Assembly: GCA_963716525.1 (NCBI GenBank)
Contig: OY970315.1
Span: 4,092,001 to 4,156,000 of the forward strand
Direction: 5' to 3'
From: JBBREP01 sp963716525
Lineage (GTDB): Bacteria > Actinomycetota > Acidimicrobiia > IMCC26256 > PALSA-610
Length of the DNA stretch: 64,000 nucleotides
Below are positions 62,409-64,000 of this stretch, piece after piece. A program made the position numbers and the translations under genes. The first letter of the stretch is position 1, and the number at the start of each line of letters is the position of its first letter. The notes under the pieces were generated by a model. That model did no database searches and had not been told where the DNA came from. It was given only the letters and a program-made list of their open reading frames with translations.

Positions 62409-63707
62409 TCAGAACGGGTTCGCGACAGGATGCGCGATGTCGAGGAACAGGCTCGACAGGAAGATGAACGCGAGGATCGAGAGCGTCGCGACCGCGATCG
62501 GCATCAGCTTGGCGAAGTCGACGCGGTACTTGCGCCGGTGGATCTTCGTCATCACCGCCTCGTACAACGCCACCGCGATGTGGCCGCCGTCGAACGGGAT
62601 CAGCGGCAGCAGGTTGATGAAGCCGATCGACACGTTGATCGCGATCAGGAGACCGAACACGCTGGCCCAGCCCGCGGCGACCGCGTCGGACGCGTAGCCG
62701 GCGACGCCGACCGGCGACACGAAGCGGGCGTCCTGCGCGTTCGCCTGCGCCTTCGGTGTGGAGTTGCTCGCGCTGAAGTTCGACAGGTAGGCGGAGATAC
62801 CCGACGGCGAGAAGATGTGGCCGAACCCGGTGACCGTGTCACCGAGCACCTGGGCGGTGCGCACGGGTGCGAGCCCCACGGCCGCGAGCACCGACGGGTG
62901 CGGCACGTCGGCCTTCGGGCTGATCCCGAGATAACCGACACCCGAGCCTCCGGGGCCGTCGGCGAGCAACGTGGTGTGCAACGTGAGCAGTTGCGTGCCC
63001 CGATCGACCTCGATCGCGACGCTGCGCCCACCATGGTGACGGATCGCGTCCTGCACCTGCGACCAGTTGCTGATGGCTACACCGTCGATCGCGCGGATGC
63101 GATCGCCCGTGTGCAGTCCCGCGGCCGCGGCCGGCGAGAGCGTGGTGGTGGTCTGCGTCTTGCCGTCGACGGTGCGCTGCAACGACACCTGCTGCTGCAC
63201 CTGGTCGACGACGGGGAGCGGCCTCTCGTCGTGATAGTCGCCCGCGAACGCGAGCACCGACGCCATGAGGATCAGCGCGAGCACGAAATGCGACGCGGGG
63301 CCGGCGAGGAGCGTGGACGTCTTGGCCCAGAAGCCCTTGGCGCGAAACGCCCGGGCCTCGTCGGCCGGGTCGACGTCCTCGAGGTTCGTCATGCCGACGA
63401 TCTTGCAGTAGCCGCCGAGCGGCAACGCCTTGATGCCGTATTCCGTCTCGCCGCGCTGCACCGACCACAGGCGCGGCCCGAAGCCGATGAAGAACTCGCT
63501 CACCTTCATGCCGGCTCGTTTCGCGAATACGAAGTGGCCGAGCTCGTGCAGGCCGATCATCACGATGAAGAAGAAGGCGAGGATGCCCACCACGCCGAGT
63601 GCGTTGGGGTTGGCGAGGCCGAGCACCACGAGCGCGCCGGTCACGATCGATCCGACGAGCACGATCTGGCGCACCTGCACCGGCACGGTGTCGAGCGGAT
63701 CCCTCAT
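62409..63707 (-). CDS. RseP/RasP-like site-2 metalloprotease
   Basis: 432 codons, ATG 63707 overlapping the dxr stop by 4 bp. Helix 1 carries GLHELGHFVFAKRAGMKVSE (His54, Glu55, His58 of HExxH), then FGPRLWSVQRGETEYGIKAL and PLGGYCKIVGM. A PDZ domain sits at ~170-260 (GLHTGDRIRAIDGVAISNWS). The third zinc ligand is in INLLPLIPFDGGHIAVALYE. Site-2 proteases cut membrane-bound anti-sigma factors and remnant signal peptides. The dxr-protease-ispG order is common in Actinobacteria. Confidence 0.93.
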   Translation of the reverse strand: MRDPLDTVPVQVRQIVLVGSIVTGALVVLGLANPNALGVVGILAFFFIVMIGLHELGHFVFAKRAGMKVSEFFIGFGPRLWSVQRGETEYGIKALPLGGYCKIVGMTNLEDVDPADEARAFRAKGFWAKTSTLLAGPASHFVLALILMASVLAFAGDYHDERPLPVVDQVQQQVSLQRTVDGKTQTTTTLSPAAAAGLHTGDRIRAIDGVAISNWSQVQDAIRHHGGRSVAIEVDRGTQLLTLHTTLLADGPGGSGVGYLGISPKADVPHPSVLAAVGLAPVRTAQVLGDTVTGFGHIFSPSGISAYLSNFSASNSTPKAQANAQDARFVSPVGVAGYASDAVAAGWASVFGLLIAINVSIGFINLLPLIPFDGGHIAVALYEAVMTKIHRRKYRVDFAKLMPIAVATLSILAFIFLSSLFLDIAHPVANPF

Positions 63708-64000
63708 GGCGCGCTCCTGGCCACCTCAGCGGCGGCGAGCACGCGCGAGCTTCGGTCGGCTTCGAGCACGTCGTCGGTGGTATCGGCCGGACCGCTGCCC
63801 TGCTGGAGCACCGCGTCGACAACGTCGGTGATCGAGGGCCATGCGATGCGGCCGGCGAGGAAGGATTCCACCGCCACCTCGTTCGCGCCCGAGAGGATCG
63901 CGGGAGCGGTGCCGCCGGCCCGGCCGGCGTCGTACGCGAGCGCCAGCCCGCGGAACGTCGCCAGATCGGGCGGCTCGAACGTGAGCGTGTGCGCGGTCGT
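63704..64000 (-). CDS. dxr: 1-deoxy-D-xylulose-5-phosphate reductoisomerase, C-terminal part
   Basis: Partial: the last ~98 codons are in the window; the rest lies to the right. It reads TLTFEPPDLATFRGLALAYD, then GGTAPAILSGANEVAVESFL and SITDVVDAVLQQG, the C-terminal helical domain of DXR (NEVAVExF is diagnostic). The enzyme makes MEP for isoprenoid synthesis, including the polyprenyl phosphate used by the glycan genes. The stop overlaps the protease start by ATGA. Confidence 0.92.
   Translation of the reverse strand, partial: TTAHTLTFEPPDLATFRGLALAYDAGRAGGTAPAILSGANEVAVESFLAGRIAWPSITDVVDAVLQQGSGPADTTDDVLEADRSSRVLAAAEVARSAP

Overview
The window is high-GC, mostly coding DNA with many GTG/TTG starts, 4-bp ATGA/GTGA overlaps between genes and leaderless-type promoters (TAnnnT 6-8 bp before a GTG). 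This, together with Tat and LPXTG-type signals, a Wzz/BY-kinase fusion and the dxr-site-2-protease pair at the right edge, suggests an actinobacterium, perhaps an Acidimicrobiia-like lineage. That placement is inference: no rRNA or other phylogenetic marker is present. I saw no tRNA, rRNA, CRISPR array, transposase or phage gene.

Nearly all of the window is one large surface-glycan locus. Left part (1-15.7 kb): a membrane-anchored alkaline-phosphatase-superfamily enzyme, three GT-C-type membrane glycosyltransferases, two OafA-type acyltransferases (one with an SGNH domain), and three cytoplasmic glycosyltransferase genes, two of which also carry methyltransferase domains. About 2.1-9 kb has many single-base frame breaks in otherwise well-conserved proteins and looks like indel-rich sequence rather than true gene decay.

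15.7-20 kb is an insert of different flavour: a YcgR-type permease with its YcgQ-type partner and a large membrane protein with a spermidine-synthase-like core. From 20 to 32.3 kb the minus strand carries a CapD/PglF-like dehydratase, then a tightly coupled operon (SGNH hydrolase, FkbM methyltransferase, two GT4s, two GNATs, polysaccharide deacetylase, polyprenyl-phosphate sugar-1-P transferase, DegT aminotransferase). Dehydratase, aminotransferase, acetyltransferase and phosphosugar transferase together suggest an N-acetylated amino-dideoxy sugar built on a polyprenyl carrier. Three perfect 83-bp repeats sit exactly at the SGNH/FkbM junction; each encodes a 28-codon mini-ORF chained to the next by ATGA overlaps.

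32-47 kb holds decorating enzymes: a Thr-type phosphatase-superfamily enzyme, methyltransferases, sulfotransferases, GT2/GT4 enzymes, a second DegT aminotransferase, an MBOAT O-acyltransferase and a left-handed beta-helix acetyltransferase. 47-51 kb has the Wzz/BY-kinase chain-length regulator with a Gly-Tyr-rich tail and a large polytopic protein that could be the polymerase. No Wzx flippase or ABC exporter is visible.

51-55 kb contains a compact set of unusual genes: a Tat-signal, LPFTG-type surface protein, a PqqD-like protein, an NTP_transf_5-type nucleotidyltransferase and an HprK-like P-loop kinase. 55-58.4 kb returns to glycan genes (sulfotransferase, methyltransferase, UDP-sugar dehydrogenase). 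58.5-62.3 kb contains a 1.3-kb duplication: two secreted six-cysteine proteins, each with a conserved ~180-nt leader and the same 13-bp hairpin downstream, separated by a lipoprotein gene. The right edge is housekeeping: an RseP-like site-2 protease and the 3' end of dxr.
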